A stretch of 64,000 nt of DNA from the NCBI GenBank assembly GCA_038326775.1, contig JBBQKJ010000005.1:1-64000 (forward strand), given 5' to 3'. Numbering within the stretch: position 1 is the stretch's first letter; each line of letters starts with the position of its first letter. Positions 1-8,684 of the stretch are shown here, piece by piece. The notes below the pieces were generated by a model that saw only the letters and a program-made list of their open reading frames with translations, did no database searches and had not been told where the DNA came from. This DNA is from DYIU01 sp038326775 (lineage in GTDB: Bacteria > Actinomycetota > Geothermincolia > Fen-727 > Anoxymicrobiaceae). The position numbers and the translations under genes were made by a program.

Positions 1-55
1 AATATCGTTTAATAGGTGTTATCATTGTTGAAATTGTTGCTTATGTGAAGGTGAC

Positions 56-2461
56 ATGAAAGTATTTCTGCGCATTTCGCTCGTTGTCCTCCTCGGAGTC
101 ATAATCGGCATAGGAGGGATCGTAGCCTGGTTTTACAGTGGTGTCGGGCTGCCTTCCCTATCCTCGCTCAACGAATATAAGGCGGCTCAGAATTCCAAGG
201 TCTTTGCCGCGGACGGCACCCTTCTCTGTGAACTTCGCGGCGATCAGGACCGCGAGATAATAGCCTTGGAGAAGATGCCGGACGCCTTGAAAAAAGCTGT
301 CATGGCAATAGAAGACAGCGACTTTTACAAACACAAGGGCGTCAACTGGAAATCAGTCGTAAGGGCGCTCTGGGCAAACGTGGTAAAGGGCTCTGTCGTC
401 CAGGGTGGCAGCACCATAACCCAGCAGTACATAAAGGGCGCCTACGTCGGCCCCAGGAGAACACTCTGGCGCAAGGTACAGGAGGCGCACCTGGCCTATC
501 AGCTCGAGAACAAGTACTCCAAGAACAAGATCTTCGAGCTCTACCTCAACGATATCTACTTCGGCCACGGGTGCTACGGCATCTTCACCGCGGCCCGCAA
601 GTACTACGGGAAAGCTCCTCAGGAGCTTACCCTGGCGGAGTGCGCCATGCTGGCGGGCGTGATCCGCTCACCGAGCTACTACGACCCTTACACCAGGCCG
701 CAGGAGGTTCTGCAGAGACGCACGCTCGTCCTTCAGAGAATGCTCAAGCAGGGTTTTATCGACCGCGACCAGTTGGACGCGGCCGACAAAGAACCCATGA
801 ACCTCGCGCCGGTCAACAAGGTCTACGTGGTACGCAGGGCCCCATACTTCTGCGACTACATAACTGAATTGGTGCGCCGTAAGTACGGCGACCAGCAGGC
901 GTTCCGCGGCGGCCTGAGGATATACACAACGATCGACCTGAGACTCCAGGACGTCGCCGAGAAAACGCTGCGGGAGGAGCTCGACCCCAACAGAGGTCCT
1001 GACGCTGCTCTCGTCTCTGTCGACCCCAGGACCGGCTACATTAAGGCTATGGTGGGCGGCAAGAACTATGCAGTGAGCCAGTTCAACGTGGCTGCCGACG
1101 GTCATCGACAGGCGGGGTCTTCTTTCAAGGTTTTCGTACTTGCGAGGGCGCTCGCCGACAGCATATCGCCCGAACAGACATACGACGCCTCCTCCCCCAG
1201 GACTATCAACATTCCCGGTGGTGGGGTTTGGAAAGTAAACAACTACGACGGACACGGCAGTGGATCGACCAGTATCAAGAGCGCTACCGTTCACTCCGTA
1301 AACGTTGTCTTTGCCCAGCTTATAATGGACGTCGGGCCGACCAGGGTAGCCGATCTGGCCAAGGCTATGGGCGTCCAGTCCCCCGTCGAGCCCAACCCGG
1401 CAATAGCCCTCGGCGGCCTGCACGTGGGCGTCACCCCGCTTGATATGGCCTCCGCTTTCGGCACGCTTGCCAACGGCGGCGTGCACGCGTTGGCCCGTTC
1501 GATATCCAAGGTGACAGACGCCGACGGCAACATAATCGATGAGGGCAAGCCGGAAACAAACGGCGTTCTGGACCCCAAAGTCGCCGCCAAGGCTAACAAG
1601 ATACTCCAGGAGGTCGTCACGAGTGGCACGGCAACTGGGGCCAGGATAGGGCGGCCGCAGGCGGGAAAGACGGGCACCACCGAAGACCACGCCGACGCCT
1701 GGTTCGTGGGCTACACCCCCGACCTCGTAGCTGCCGTCTGGGTCGGATATCCCCAGGGACGGATATCCATGGGCGGAATGACCGGTGGCAGCCTGCCCGC
1801 TACCATCTGGCGGCTCTTCATGAGCGCAGCCCTGGAGGACACGCCTCCGACGGCGTTCTCCACGGGCGAAGAGCCTGCGGCCCCATCCGCCGAGACGCCG
1901 ACGGAGGATATCACCGTCTCCATCTGCGACGTCACGGGGTTGCTCGCGGTGTCGGGCTGTCCCAGCACCCATTCCGCGACGTTCAAGCGCGGCGAAGCGC
2001 CCACCGCCTACTGCAACGTCCACAACTCGCCCGCCGCCAAGCGGGTGCCGAGCGTGGTCGGCATGAACTCCTCGAGCGCAAGATCGTCGCTGTCACAGGC
2101 TGGCTTTGAGGCTTCCGTCGTGGAGCAGTCGAATGCCGAGCCTGTCGGCACGGTGGTCTCACAGGCCCCCGCCGGAGGCACCACCATGAACGCGGGCGGG
2201 ACCGTGACCATCTTCGTTTCGAGCGGCGCCCCCAAGAGCTCGGTGCCTGGAGTGGTCGGCATGCCAGAGGCGTCGGCCAGGACAAAGCTCGCTGCTGCGG
2301 GCTTCTCGGCCAGCGTGAGTTACGCGCCGGGCTCCCCTCCGGGGATAGTTACCGGACAGAGTCCCGGGGCCGGAACGAGACTGCCGGCGGGGTCCACAGT
2401 CTCTTTGACTGTCACCAGCGGTCAAGGGACAGGTTTTCTTAGCGCGCTTTTTGTCTGGTAG
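56..2461 (+). CDS. Bifunctional penicillin-binding protein 1A (class A PBP) with two PASTA domains
   Basis: Polymerises glycan strands and cross-links peptides in peptidoglycan, acting at the outer face of the membrane. The 801-residue product has an N-terminal membrane anchor (about residues 4-28). A GT51 transglycosylase domain follows, with the catalytic Glu in EDSDFYKHKG (E86) and QGGSTITQQ at 116-124. The transpeptidase carries all three motifs: SSFK (S355, K358), SVN (414-416) and KTG (538-540). Two PASTA domains close the protein (about 663-723 and 729-791), each opening with VPxVVGM. C-terminal PASTA repeats on a class A PBP are common in Gram-positive lineages, including actinobacteria. 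The ATG is preceded by GAAGGTGAC. It is the only large plus-strand gene before 42.7 kb and converges on the NIF3-like gene. Family assignment is secure; the exact paralogue name is not. Confidence 0.95.
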   Translation: MKVFLRISLVVLLGVIIGIGGIVAWFYSGVGLPSLSSLNEYKAAQNSKVFAADGTLLCELRGDQDREIIALEKMPDALKKAVMAIEDSDFYKHKGVNWKSVVRALWANVVKGSVVQGGSTITQQYIKGAYVGPRRTLWRKVQEAHLAYQLENKYSKNKIFELYLNDIYFGHGCYGIFTAARKYYGKAPQELTLAECAMLAGVIRSPSYYDPYTRPQEVLQRRTLVLQRMLKQGFIDRDQLDAADKEPMNLAPVNKVYVVRRAPYFCDYITELVRRKYGDQQAFRGGLRIYTTIDLRLQDVAEKTLREELDPNRGPDAALVSVDPRTGYIKAMVGGKNYAVSQFNVAADGHRQAGSSFKVFVLARALADSISPEQTYDASSPRTINIPGGGVWKVNNYDGHGSGSTSIKSATVHSVNVVFAQLIMDVGPTRVADLAKAMGVQSPVEPNPAIALGGLHVGVTPLDMASAFGTLANGGVHALARSISKVTDADGNIIDEGKPETNGVLDPKVAAKANKILQEVVTSGTATGARIGRPQAGKTGTTEDHADAWFVGYTPDLVAAVWVGYPQGRISMGGMTGGSLPATIWRLFMSAALEDTPPTAFSTGEEPAAPSAETPTEDITVSICDVTGLLAVSGCPSTHSATFKRGEAPTAYCNVHNSPAAKRVPSVVGMNSSSARSSLSQAGFEASVVEQSNAEPVGTVVSQAPAGGTTMNAGGTVTIFVSSGAPKSSVPGVVGMPEASARTKLAAAGFSASVSYAPGSPPGIVTGQSPGAGTRLPAGSTVSLTVTSGQGTGFLSALFVW

Positions 2462-2555
2462 TCACGAATAGATGGTCGGCTCTAATACCTTGATTCTTCA
2501 TCAAAGCGCGCGATCCGTCTTACAAGAACGCGTAGACATGATATGACCCCGATCT

Positions 2556-3515
2556 CTATTTCTTCAATCGGGAAAACCTGTCGAAACCGGAGAACCCCCG
2601 GCAGCTCACACCCTGCTTTTCGAGCTGGTCAAGGAACAGGTTCAGGCCGACGTTGTCCGAAGCAATGTGCCCGGCAATGACCACGTTGACATGCTGCTTC
2701 TCCGCCTCCGCCTTGAGCTTGTCTCCCATGTGCATGGCTATGATGGTGCCGACCCCGGCCTGGGCCAGCTTCTCCAGGACGCCCACCGGCCCCTCGGTAC
2801 CACCGGTCATGTCCACGAACGGCTCGCCCGCCCTGCTGCTCTTCTCACCGACAAGCACGCTCGGGCCCATTCCCCGTCCGGCCGCGGCGCGGTACTCCTT
2901 CTGCTTGAGCAGCAGCTCCAGGACATCGCCCACCAACCGTGGCTTATCACGCTTCAACAGGCGCGTAAGGTGGTCGGTTACCAGGTTGTCAGCCGGCGTA
3001 TGCACGCACATGAACGGGATGCCCAAAAGCCGTGCCGTATCTATGGGCCGCTGGTGGTTCTGTGGCATCAAGGCCCGTCTTATCTCCCTCATCCGTTCGG
3101 AAATCAGCGCGTCACCAATGTTGACCGGAACACCGAACGCCGCCCAGGCGTCCGCCTGCAGGCCCATGACTTCGGACAAACCGGCCAGCGCTCGTCCCTC
3201 GGGGTGATGGCCTATGCAGAGATCGATCTTACTGCCTTTCTCGCGAAGGCGGTCCACCAGCAGGAGCTCGGGAGCCTCGACGTCAACCCCTACAATGACG
3301 CTCTTGACCTCGAGCTCGGGGGAACCATAAAGGATGCGCGTATCAGCGAAAGGGTTGGTCAGCCGTTCTTTATCGAAGAAGCGCTTCTCGTCGCCCTTCA
3401 GGCCATCGTACTCCTTTGCGGCGTCAGCCAGCGCCTGCAGAACACCTTCCTTGCCTCGCGGATCCCTGCGCATGCCGAGCTCGATGGCCGTGCGGTATAT
3501 CTTCTCCAGTCTCAC
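2556..3515 (-). CDS. NIF3-like (NGG1p-interacting factor 3) metal-binding protein
   Basis: The 319-residue protein resembles the NIF3/DUF34 family, whose bacterial members are dimetal proteins of poorly defined biochemical role. Seen here: an internal GHHPEG and a VHTPADN stretch, and a C-terminal GHIASDNVGLN segment, the kind of His/Asp/Glu-bearing motifs that supply metal ligands in the family. No signal peptide or membrane segment is visible. It is the last gene of the long minus-strand run, 21 bases downstream of the DNA glycosylase gene, and may be co-transcribed with it. The function is not deducible from context; NIF3 proteins have been linked to GTP cyclohydrolase I-like folds and to metabolite repair, but nothing here tests that. 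Confidence 0.75.
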   Translation of the reverse strand: MRLEKIYRTAIELGMRRDPRGKEGVLQALADAAKEYDGLKGDEKRFFDKERLTNPFADTRILYGSPELEVKSVIVGVDVEAPELLLVDRLREKGSKIDLCIGHHPEGRALAGLSEVMGLQADAWAAFGVPVNIGDALISERMREIRRALMPQNHQRPIDTARLLGIPFMCVHTPADNLVTDHLTRLLKRDKPRLVGDVLELLLKQKEYRAAAGRGMGPSVLVGEKSSRAGEPFVDMTGGTEGPVGVLEKLAQAGVGTIIAMHMGDKLKAEAEKQHVNVVIAGHIASDNVGLNLFLDQLEKQGVSCRGFSGFDRFSRLKK

Positions 3516-3536
3516 CTTCGATCCCCTCCTCCAGCG

Positions 3537-4130
3537 TCATCCCGAAACATACGGGTTTCCTTTCACCAGGTAGCGGTACAGTTCCTCCTTCGAGCCGGTA
3601 ACTCCGATCCGTGTGGTCTTGAGCACCATGGAGCCTGGCAATGAATCGCCTCGCCATATGCCCAGCGGTCCACGGGATAGGTCCGCCTCGTTCATCTCGA
3701 GTTCTATGGCAAGAGCCTGGCAAAGGCGGGCCGGTCCCCTCGTGAGCTCCAGCAGTTCGCCGCGACCGCGGCGCGCGGCCATCAGGTCGGTGCCGTCCAG
3801 GGGCTCGAGCGCCCTCACAAGCACCGCCCCCGCGACCCCATCGCTCTCTGTCACCACGTTGAACAAGCAGTGCATTCCATAGATAAAGTACACGTAGGCA
3901 AGCCCCGGCGGCCCGAAAAGTACGCGGCTTCGACGTGTCGGCCCGAACCTGGCGTGGCTGGCGTAATCGCCATCTCCGAGGTAGGCCTCGGTCTCGACAA
4001 TCATTCCCGAAGCGCTGCCTCCCACGGCATCGTGCATGAGAATGCAGCCCAGAAGCTCACGCGCGACGGTACGGGTGTCTCGAGCGAAGAATGAACTCTG
4101 CAGCCTTTGGCCCGGTCGTCCCGCGATCAG
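3537..4130 (-). CDS. mpg: 3-methyladenine (alkylpurine) DNA glycosylase, MPG/AAG family; probable CTG start
   Basis: Excises alkylated purines in base-excision repair. The first in-frame ATG (4037) gives 166 residues but cuts off a conserved N-terminus. The in-frame codons upstream read SSFFARDTRTVARELLG, a good match to the usual start of this family, followed by the active-site region IVETEAYLGDGDYASHA (catalytic Glu in VETEAY) and YVYFIYGMH. No ATG, GTG or TTG lies in frame upstream. A CTG at 4130 overlaps the stop of the preceding gene (CTGA) and has a G-rich GAGGGGG ribosome-binding site just ahead. Starting there gives 197 residues, the normal family length. Four-base stop/start overlaps are common in this window, which supports the choice, but CTG starts are rare and this start is inferred. 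Confidence 0.85.
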   Translation of the reverse strand: MIAGRPGQRLQSSFFARDTRTVARELLGCILMHDAVGGSASGMIVETEAYLGDGDYASHARFGPTRRSRVLFGPPGLAYVYFIYGMHCLFNVVTESDGVAGAVLVRALEPLDGTDLMAARRGRGELLELTRGPARLCQALAIELEMNEADLSRGPLGIWRGDSLPGSMVLKTTRIGVTGSKEELYRYLVKGNPYVSG

Positions 4131-4534
4131 CTCTGGTCCCCCTCGGCAAACAACCCTTCCTGGACCATCGCGGACTCATCGCCCGAAAGGAGCTCCTTTA
4201 TCCGCCTCTCGATATCGTCGATGTCGAGCCCGCACTCGTCCCTTATGGAGCGACGGAGCATGGGGCCCACGTGATGCAGGTCGGCAAGTATCCTGTCGAC
4301 GAGCTCGAGAGCCATGGCCGCCTCGAACTCCCCGGGCCCTTCGCGGGTCATCGCCTTGAGCATGGTCTGCTCCGTGCGCGAAGCGACAACCGGTTCGCTG
4401 AGGCCGTCGATATAGACGTGGGTCCGGCGCGCGTGCCCCCGGTCGTCCTCTATCGGGATAAAACCCGTTATCTTGTCGGAAATGAAATACTTGCCGTACC
4501 CGAGAGCTACTATTAAGCCTTTCTTGACCTCCAA
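4127..4534 (-). CDS. Hypothetical protein, N-terminus faintly RemA/DUF370-like
   Basis: A 135-residue soluble protein of unknown function. TTG start at 4534, with a well-placed GAAGGAG about seven bases ahead. The first ~60 residues read as a small beta-rich module (GLIVALGYGKYFI, then RRTHVYIDG and PVVASRTEQTML). They vaguely recall RemA/DUF370 regulators in size and in the glycine start followed by an Arg-Arg-Thr strand, but the resemblance is weak. The rest is acidic and helical, ending EGLFAEGDQS. It sits 97 bases after argH and overlaps the glycosylase start by four bases, so it is probably translated together with the glycosylase. No catalytic motif, Cys cluster or membrane segment is visible. 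Confidence 0.6.
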   Translation of the reverse strand: MEVKKGLIVALGYGKYFISDKITGFIPIEDDRGHARRTHVYIDGLSEPVVASRTEQTMLKAMTREGPGEFEAAMALELVDRILADLHHVGPMLRRSIRDECGLDIDDIERRIKELLSGDESAMVQEGLFAEGDQS

Positions 4535-4586
4535 GATACCGCTCCTTCACTCTAGAAATAAGCCACGCGCGTAAATAGCGGCCGCG

Positions 4587-4614
4587 GGCATGGTGTTCGC
4601 CAGGCGAGCATGCC
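4587..4614. other. Inverted repeat in the argH to hypothetical-gene gap
   Basis: GGCATG at 4587-4592 pairs with CATGCC at 4609-4614, and the interior CGCC/GGCG can extend pairing. It lies just downstream of the argH stop in the direction of transcription. There is no T-run, so it is either a weak or Rho-assisted terminator or an RNA-processing hairpin at the end of the arginine operon. Nothing else is evident in the 97-base gap. Confidence 0.3.
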
Positions 4615-4631
4615 ACCCGGCAGAAATGATA

Positions 4632-6014
4632 TCACAACCGCTCGCCGGCGCCCGATATCATCGCTCTTGCGGCGGCGAGCTGACGTTTTACCTCCTCTGG
4701 TGCCGTGCCTCCAATGCACGAGCGCCTCGCAACCGAGGCGTCAACACCCAGGCATCCGACGCATTCCGCGCCCGGCTCTTCTGAGAAGCGGGCAATCTCA
4801 TCGGCGGTGAGGGACGCAAGCGATTTCCCCTCCTCCGCACAGTATGAGACCACTTCACCAACTACACGGTGGGCCTCGGGAAAATCCATTCCCTTTGAGG
4901 CGAGGTGGTCCGCAAGGTCCGTGGCCGTCATGAATCCGCCCTCGCTCAGCTCGGCCGCCCTCGCGGCATCGAAGCTCAGGGTCGCCACGGTCCGCTCCAT
5001 CACATGGAGGCAGGCGCCAACAGTGTCGAGCGCGTCGAAAAGACCCTCTTTGTCTTCCTGAAGGTCCCGGTTGTATGAGAGCGGCAGCCCCTTCAAGACG
5101 GTAAGCATTGCCACCAGGCTGCCCTCCACGCGGCCGGCCTTGCCGCGGACCAGCTCGCAACCGTCGGGGTTCTTCTTCTGGGGCATCAGGCTCGAGCCGG
5201 TCGCCCAGGCGTCATCCAGCCCGGCGAGGCCGAACTCCTGCGAGCACCAGAGTATCACCTGCTCTGAAAGCCTGCTGAGATGTACCATGGTCATGGTCAA
5301 CGCGAACAGCGCCGCGCAGACGAAATCGCGGTCACTGACCGCGTCAATACTGTTGCGGGATACGCGCGTGAAACCCAGCCTCTCGGCCAGGAGATGCCTG
5401 TCTACAGCGAGGCCGGTCCCCGCGAGCGCCCCCGAGCCCAGTGGCATGGTGTCGGCAAGCGAAGCCGCCCCGTTCAGAAGACCGATGTCGCGCTCGAGCA
5501 TTTGGACGAATGCGAGCAAGGCGTGCGCCAGCAGCACCGGCTGCGCCTGCTGGAGGTGCGTATGCCCGGGTATCACGACCTCGATGTTTGCCTCCGCCTG
5601 GTCCACCAGGGCTATCTGGAGGCCTCTGGCCTTGCCGGCCATAGACGCGCAGGCGTCCATCACCAGCAGCCGCATGTCGGTTGCCACCTGGTCGTTACGG
5701 CTTCGCCCGCTGCGAACCTTCCCTCCCGCCGGGCCCACAAGGTCAACCAGCCGCCTTTCGATGGCGGTGTGGATGTCTTCGTCGGTCGCCATGAACTCGA
5801 AGGAACCAGCGTCTAGCTCGCTTTCCACCCGGCCGAGCGCGTCCCTGATCGAAGCGCCCTCCCCGGAAGTCAGAACACCCGCTTCCTCGAGGCTGAGCGA
5901 CCAGGAGCCGGTGCACGCTATGTCAAACGGATACAGCCGCACGTCAAATCTTATGGAGGAGCTGAACTCCATGAAACCCGGGTCCGGCTCCTTATCGAAC
6001 CTTCCACCCCACAT
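4632..6014 (-). CDS. argH: Argininosuccinate lyase
   Basis: Catalyses the last step of arginine synthesis, argininosuccinate to arginine plus fumarate (fumarase/aspartase superfamily). The 460-residue protein starts at ATG 6014 with MWGGRF, the usual ArgH opening. A longer in-frame reading upstream runs through the end of argG and is not real. The family signature GSSLMPQKKNPD carries the catalytic Ser, and TxxSRNxxDAVSDRD-type residues around NSIDAVSDRD fit the active site. It lies two bases after argG and is the last arg gene of the argCJBDFRGH operon, so it probably depends on the ArgR-controlled promoter at 13.2 kb. Confidence 0.97.
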   Translation of the reverse strand: MWGGRFDKEPDPGFMEFSSSIRFDVRLYPFDIACTGSWSLSLEEAGVLTSGEGASIRDALGRVESELDAGSFEFMATDEDIHTAIERRLVDLVGPAGGKVRSGRSRNDQVATDMRLLVMDACASMAGKARGLQIALVDQAEANIEVVIPGHTHLQQAQPVLLAHALLAFVQMLERDIGLLNGAASLADTMPLGSGALAGTGLAVDRHLLAERLGFTRVSRNSIDAVSDRDFVCAALFALTMTMVHLSRLSEQVILWCSQEFGLAGLDDAWATGSSLMPQKKNPDGCELVRGKAGRVEGSLVAMLTVLKGLPLSYNRDLQEDKEGLFDALDTVGACLHVMERTVATLSFDAARAAELSEGGFMTATDLADHLASKGMDFPEAHRVVGEVVSYCAEEGKSLASLTADEIARFSEEPGAECVGCLGVDASVARRSCIGGTAPEEVKRQLAAARAMISGAGERL

Positions 6015-6016
6015 CT

Positions 6017-7258
6017 TCACCTGTCGGCTCCTTGTCCGGTCTCTCTTTCGCTCTGGGCCCATACCTTGAGCGGCAGGCCCCAGAGCTTGATGAATCCACG
6101 CGCCGCGGTGTGGTCGAAAACATCGGCCTTGTCGTAAGTCGCCAGGCCCATGTCGTAGAGGGAGTTTGAAGAGCGGCGGCCCGACACCGTCGCCTTTCCC
6201 CTGTAGAGCTTCACCCTCACTGTCCCCGAGACCCGCTCCTGAAGGACGCGGTTGAACTCCATGATCGCCCGGTTGAGCGGGCTGAACCACAGGCCCTCGT
6301 AGGCCATCTCCGCCACGCGCTGCTCGAGAGGCCTCTTGCCGGAAAGCGCCTCCCTGGTCAGCGTAAGCTGCTCCAGGTCCCGGTGGGCGGTCACCAGGAT
6401 AACGGCCGCGGGCGCCTCGTAGATCTCCCTGGACTTGATGCCCACCAGCCTGTCCTCGATGACGTCTATCCGGCCCACACCGTGCATTCCGCCGATATCG
6501 TTCAAGCGAAGTATCATGTCGACCAGGCCGAGGGCTTCCCCGTCGAGAGCGACCGGCACGCCGCGCTCGAAACCTATCTCTATGTGCCGTGGCTCGCCCT
6601 GCGCGTTCTCGGGCGAGGCCGTCCACTCGTAGGCGTCCTCGGGGGGCTCCACCCACGGGTCCTCAAGCACTCCGCACTCGCAGGAACGTCCCCACAGGTT
6701 CTCGTCGATGCTGTAAGGCGACTCGACGGTGACCGGCACCGGTATGCCCCACTTCCTGGCGTAGTCGATCTCCTCTTCCCTGGTCATCTTCCATTCCCGC
6801 ATGGGAGCGATTACCTCGAGATCCGGGTCGAGCGCCGCGGTGGCTACCTCGAAACGAACCTGGTCGTTGCCTTTGCCCGTGCAGCCGTGCGCCACGAACC
6901 TGGCCCCATGCCTCCGGGCCGATTCCACCTGGAGCTTCGCTATGAGCGGCCTGGCCAGCGCGGTGGCGAGTGGATAGCTCCCCTGGTACATGGCGTTCGC
7001 CCACAGAGCCGGCACGATGAAATCGGAGGCGAAAACCTCCCGCGCGTCCACGACCTCGGATGCCACCGCGCCGGTATCGAGCGCCTTCTGCCTTATGGCC
7101 TCCATGTCGCCGGGCTGACCGAGGTCCGCACTGACCGCTATCACGTCGAGCCCCTTCTCCTCGATCAGCCAGCGCACCAGCACGGAAGTATCCAACCCGC
7201 CTGAGTACGCGAGGACGACCGAGTCGCGCTCGCCTTGCTCTTCAGTCAATCGACTCAC
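6017..7258 (-). CDS. argG: Argininosuccinate synthase
   Basis: Joins citrulline and aspartate with ATP to form argininosuccinate. 413 residues, the family's usual length. The PP-loop ATP site is visible near the N-terminus as AYSGGLDTSV, followed by VSADLGQ. HGCTGKGNDQVRFE, a highly conserved stretch of the enzyme, is also present. Its ATG overlaps the argR stop by four bases (ATGA), so translation is probably coupled to the repressor gene. The C-terminal helix expected for tetramerisation is present. No oddities. Confidence 0.97.
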   Translation of the reverse strand: MSRLTEEQGERDSVVLAYSGGLDTSVLVRWLIEEKGLDVIAVSADLGQPGDMEAIRQKALDTGAVASEVVDAREVFASDFIVPALWANAMYQGSYPLATALARPLIAKLQVESARRHGARFVAHGCTGKGNDQVRFEVATAALDPDLEVIAPMREWKMTREEEIDYARKWGIPVPVTVESPYSIDENLWGRSCECGVLEDPWVEPPEDAYEWTASPENAQGEPRHIEIGFERGVPVALDGEALGLVDMILRLNDIGGMHGVGRIDVIEDRLVGIKSREIYEAPAAVILVTAHRDLEQLTLTREALSGKRPLEQRVAEMAYEGLWFSPLNRAIMEFNRVLQERVSGTVRVKLYRGKATVSGRRSSNSLYDMGLATYDKADVFDHTAARGFIKLWGLPLKVWAQSERETGQGADR

Positions 7259-7725
7259 CTCTTGTCCAGAGCGTATTGCATAAGTCTTTTGTTTATCTTC
7301 CGGCTATCCACCCCCGCGGAGCAGACCACCATGATGGTGTCGTCTCCCGCCACCGTGCCGGCGATCCCCTCGAGCGATGCCGCGTCTATGGCCCAGGCGA
7401 GCCCCTGCGCGCTGCCGGGTGTCGTCTTGACCAACACCAGGTTCCCGGTGGCCTCGGCCGACAGCAGCGCGATTGGAGCGGTGCGCCGGAACGCCCCGTC
7501 TCCCTCTTCCCTAACGCCCGGCGAGGAGGCCTCGCCGTACAACAGGAACCCTTCAGGGTCGCGCCCCCTGGCTATCCCGAGCTCTCGCAGGTCACGTGAA
7601 ACCGTCGTCTGGCTGGCCTCGAAGCCCTGGCGAGAGAGCAGCTCGACCAGCTCCCGCTGGTTCTTCACCTGACCGGCATGGACCGCTTTGAGTATCGCCT
7701 GCTGCCTCTGACGCTTCATTTCCAC
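7255..7725 (-). CDS. argR: Arginine repressor ArgR
   Basis: Hexameric arginine-responsive regulator. 156 residues: an N-terminal winged helix-turn-helix (about residues 5-70, with SRQGFEASQTTVSRDLRELG covering the recognition helix) and a C-terminal oligomerisation and arginine-binding domain (GTVAGDDTIMVVC). It is encoded between argF and argG, eight bases from argF. Two ARG-box-like palindromes overlap the operon promoter upstream of argC (13190-13222), so ArgR very likely represses its own operon when arginine is plentiful. The in-operon position gives direct negative autoregulation. Confidence 0.95.
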   Translation of the reverse strand: MEMKRQRQQAILKAVHAGQVKNQRELVELLSRQGFEASQTTVSRDLRELGIARGRDPEGFLLYGEASSPGVREEGDGAFRRTAPIALLSAEATGNLVLVKTTPGSAQGLAWAIDAASLEGIAGTVAGDDTIMVVCSAGVDSRKINKRLMQYALDKR

Positions 7726-7733
7726 CCCCGCCC

Positions 7734-8669
7734 TTATCCGTATATCATCGCGAGGAGCGCGACCTGGGCGTGCAAGCGGTTCTCCGCCTGGTCCCAGACG
7801 GCGGAGCGGCTGCCGTCGATCACCTCGTCGGATATCTCCTGCCCGCGGTGCGCCGGAAGGCAGTGGAGGACCATGACGTCCTTCCTGGCCAGCGACAGCA
7901 GCTCTTCGTTCACCTGGAAAGGCGCGAACTCACTCAAGAGCCCGGCTTCGTCACCGGCATCCTGGCCCATGCTCACCCACACGTCGGTGTAGACGATATC
8001 TGCGTCGGCGACCCCGGCGGCGGGATCGTTGCCCAACTCGAGAGAGCTGTCGTAGATCGACGTGTTCAGAGCGCACTCTTCGATTATCCCGGCGAGCGGC
8101 TCGCGTCCGGGAGGTGTCGATACGGTCACCGACATGCCGAGCTTCGTGCCCGCGCGCATCAGGGAGTGTGTGACGTTATTGCCATCACCGACGTAGGCAA
8201 GCTTCAAGCCCCGCAAGGCCCCCTTGTACTCGAGCACCGTCAGCATGTCCGCCAGCGCCTGGCAGGGGTGGCACAGGTCCGTGAGCGCGTTTATCACCGG
8301 GACATCGGCGGCCTGCGCGAGTTCCTCCAGCCGCTCCTGCGCGAACGTTCGCACCACCAACCCGTCCAGGTATCTCGACATCACCCTTCCGGCGTCCGCG
8401 ATGGTCTCCCTGCGTCCGAGCTGTACCTCATCGTCGGTCAAAACGAACGGGTGCCCTCCCAGCCTGAGGACCGCGACCTCGAAAGAGATCCGCGTGCGCA
8501 TCGAGGGCTTCTCAAACAGCAGCCCTACCGCCTTCCCGGAAAGCGGCTTCAGGCCTTTCGTGCCCTCGTTCTTCAGCCTGAGCGCTTCCTCCAGCAGGTC
8601 CTCCAGCTCGTCGCCGTCCAGCGGCTTCAGGCTTAAAAAATCGCTGGCGCGCATCTTGTGCCTGACCAA
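7734..8669 (-). CDS. argF: Ornithine carbamoyltransferase
   Basis: Makes citrulline from ornithine and carbamoyl phosphate. 311 residues. The carbamoyl-phosphate site SMRTRISFE and the ornithine-binding HCLPAHRG are both present, as is the polar-domain segment FVLTDDEVQLGRRE. The TTG at 8669 is preferred because GGGAG stands six bases ahead of it; an ATG five codons later is the alternative and would not change the fold. The gene lies 15 bases after argD. Confidence 0.96.
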   Translation of the reverse strand: MVRHKMRASDFLSLKPLDGDELEDLLEEALRLKNEGTKGLKPLSGKAVGLLFEKPSMRTRISFEVAVLRLGGHPFVLTDDEVQLGRRETIADAGRVMSRYLDGLVVRTFAQERLEELAQAADVPVINALTDLCHPCQALADMLTVLEYKGALRGLKLAYVGDGNNVTHSLMRAGTKLGMSVTVSTPPGREPLAGIIEECALNTSIYDSSLELGNDPAAGVADADIVYTDVWVSMGQDAGDEAGLLSEFAPFQVNEELLSLARKDVMVLHCLPAHRGQEISDEVIDGSRSAVWDQAENRLHAQVALLAMIYG

Positions 8670-8684
8670 TGAGTCTCCCTTCCC

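Noticed and set aside
668..2023. Long minus-strand ORF opposite the PBP gene
   Set aside because: It lies antisense to clear PBP domains, is rich in Arg/Gly/Val as expected for the reverse of GC-rich coding DNA, and has no recognisable motif or ribosome site.
4632..6656. Reading argH as a 674-residue fusion
   Set aside because: The extra N-terminal part is an off-frame reading of argG; the canonical MWGGRF start is at 6014, directly after the argG stop.
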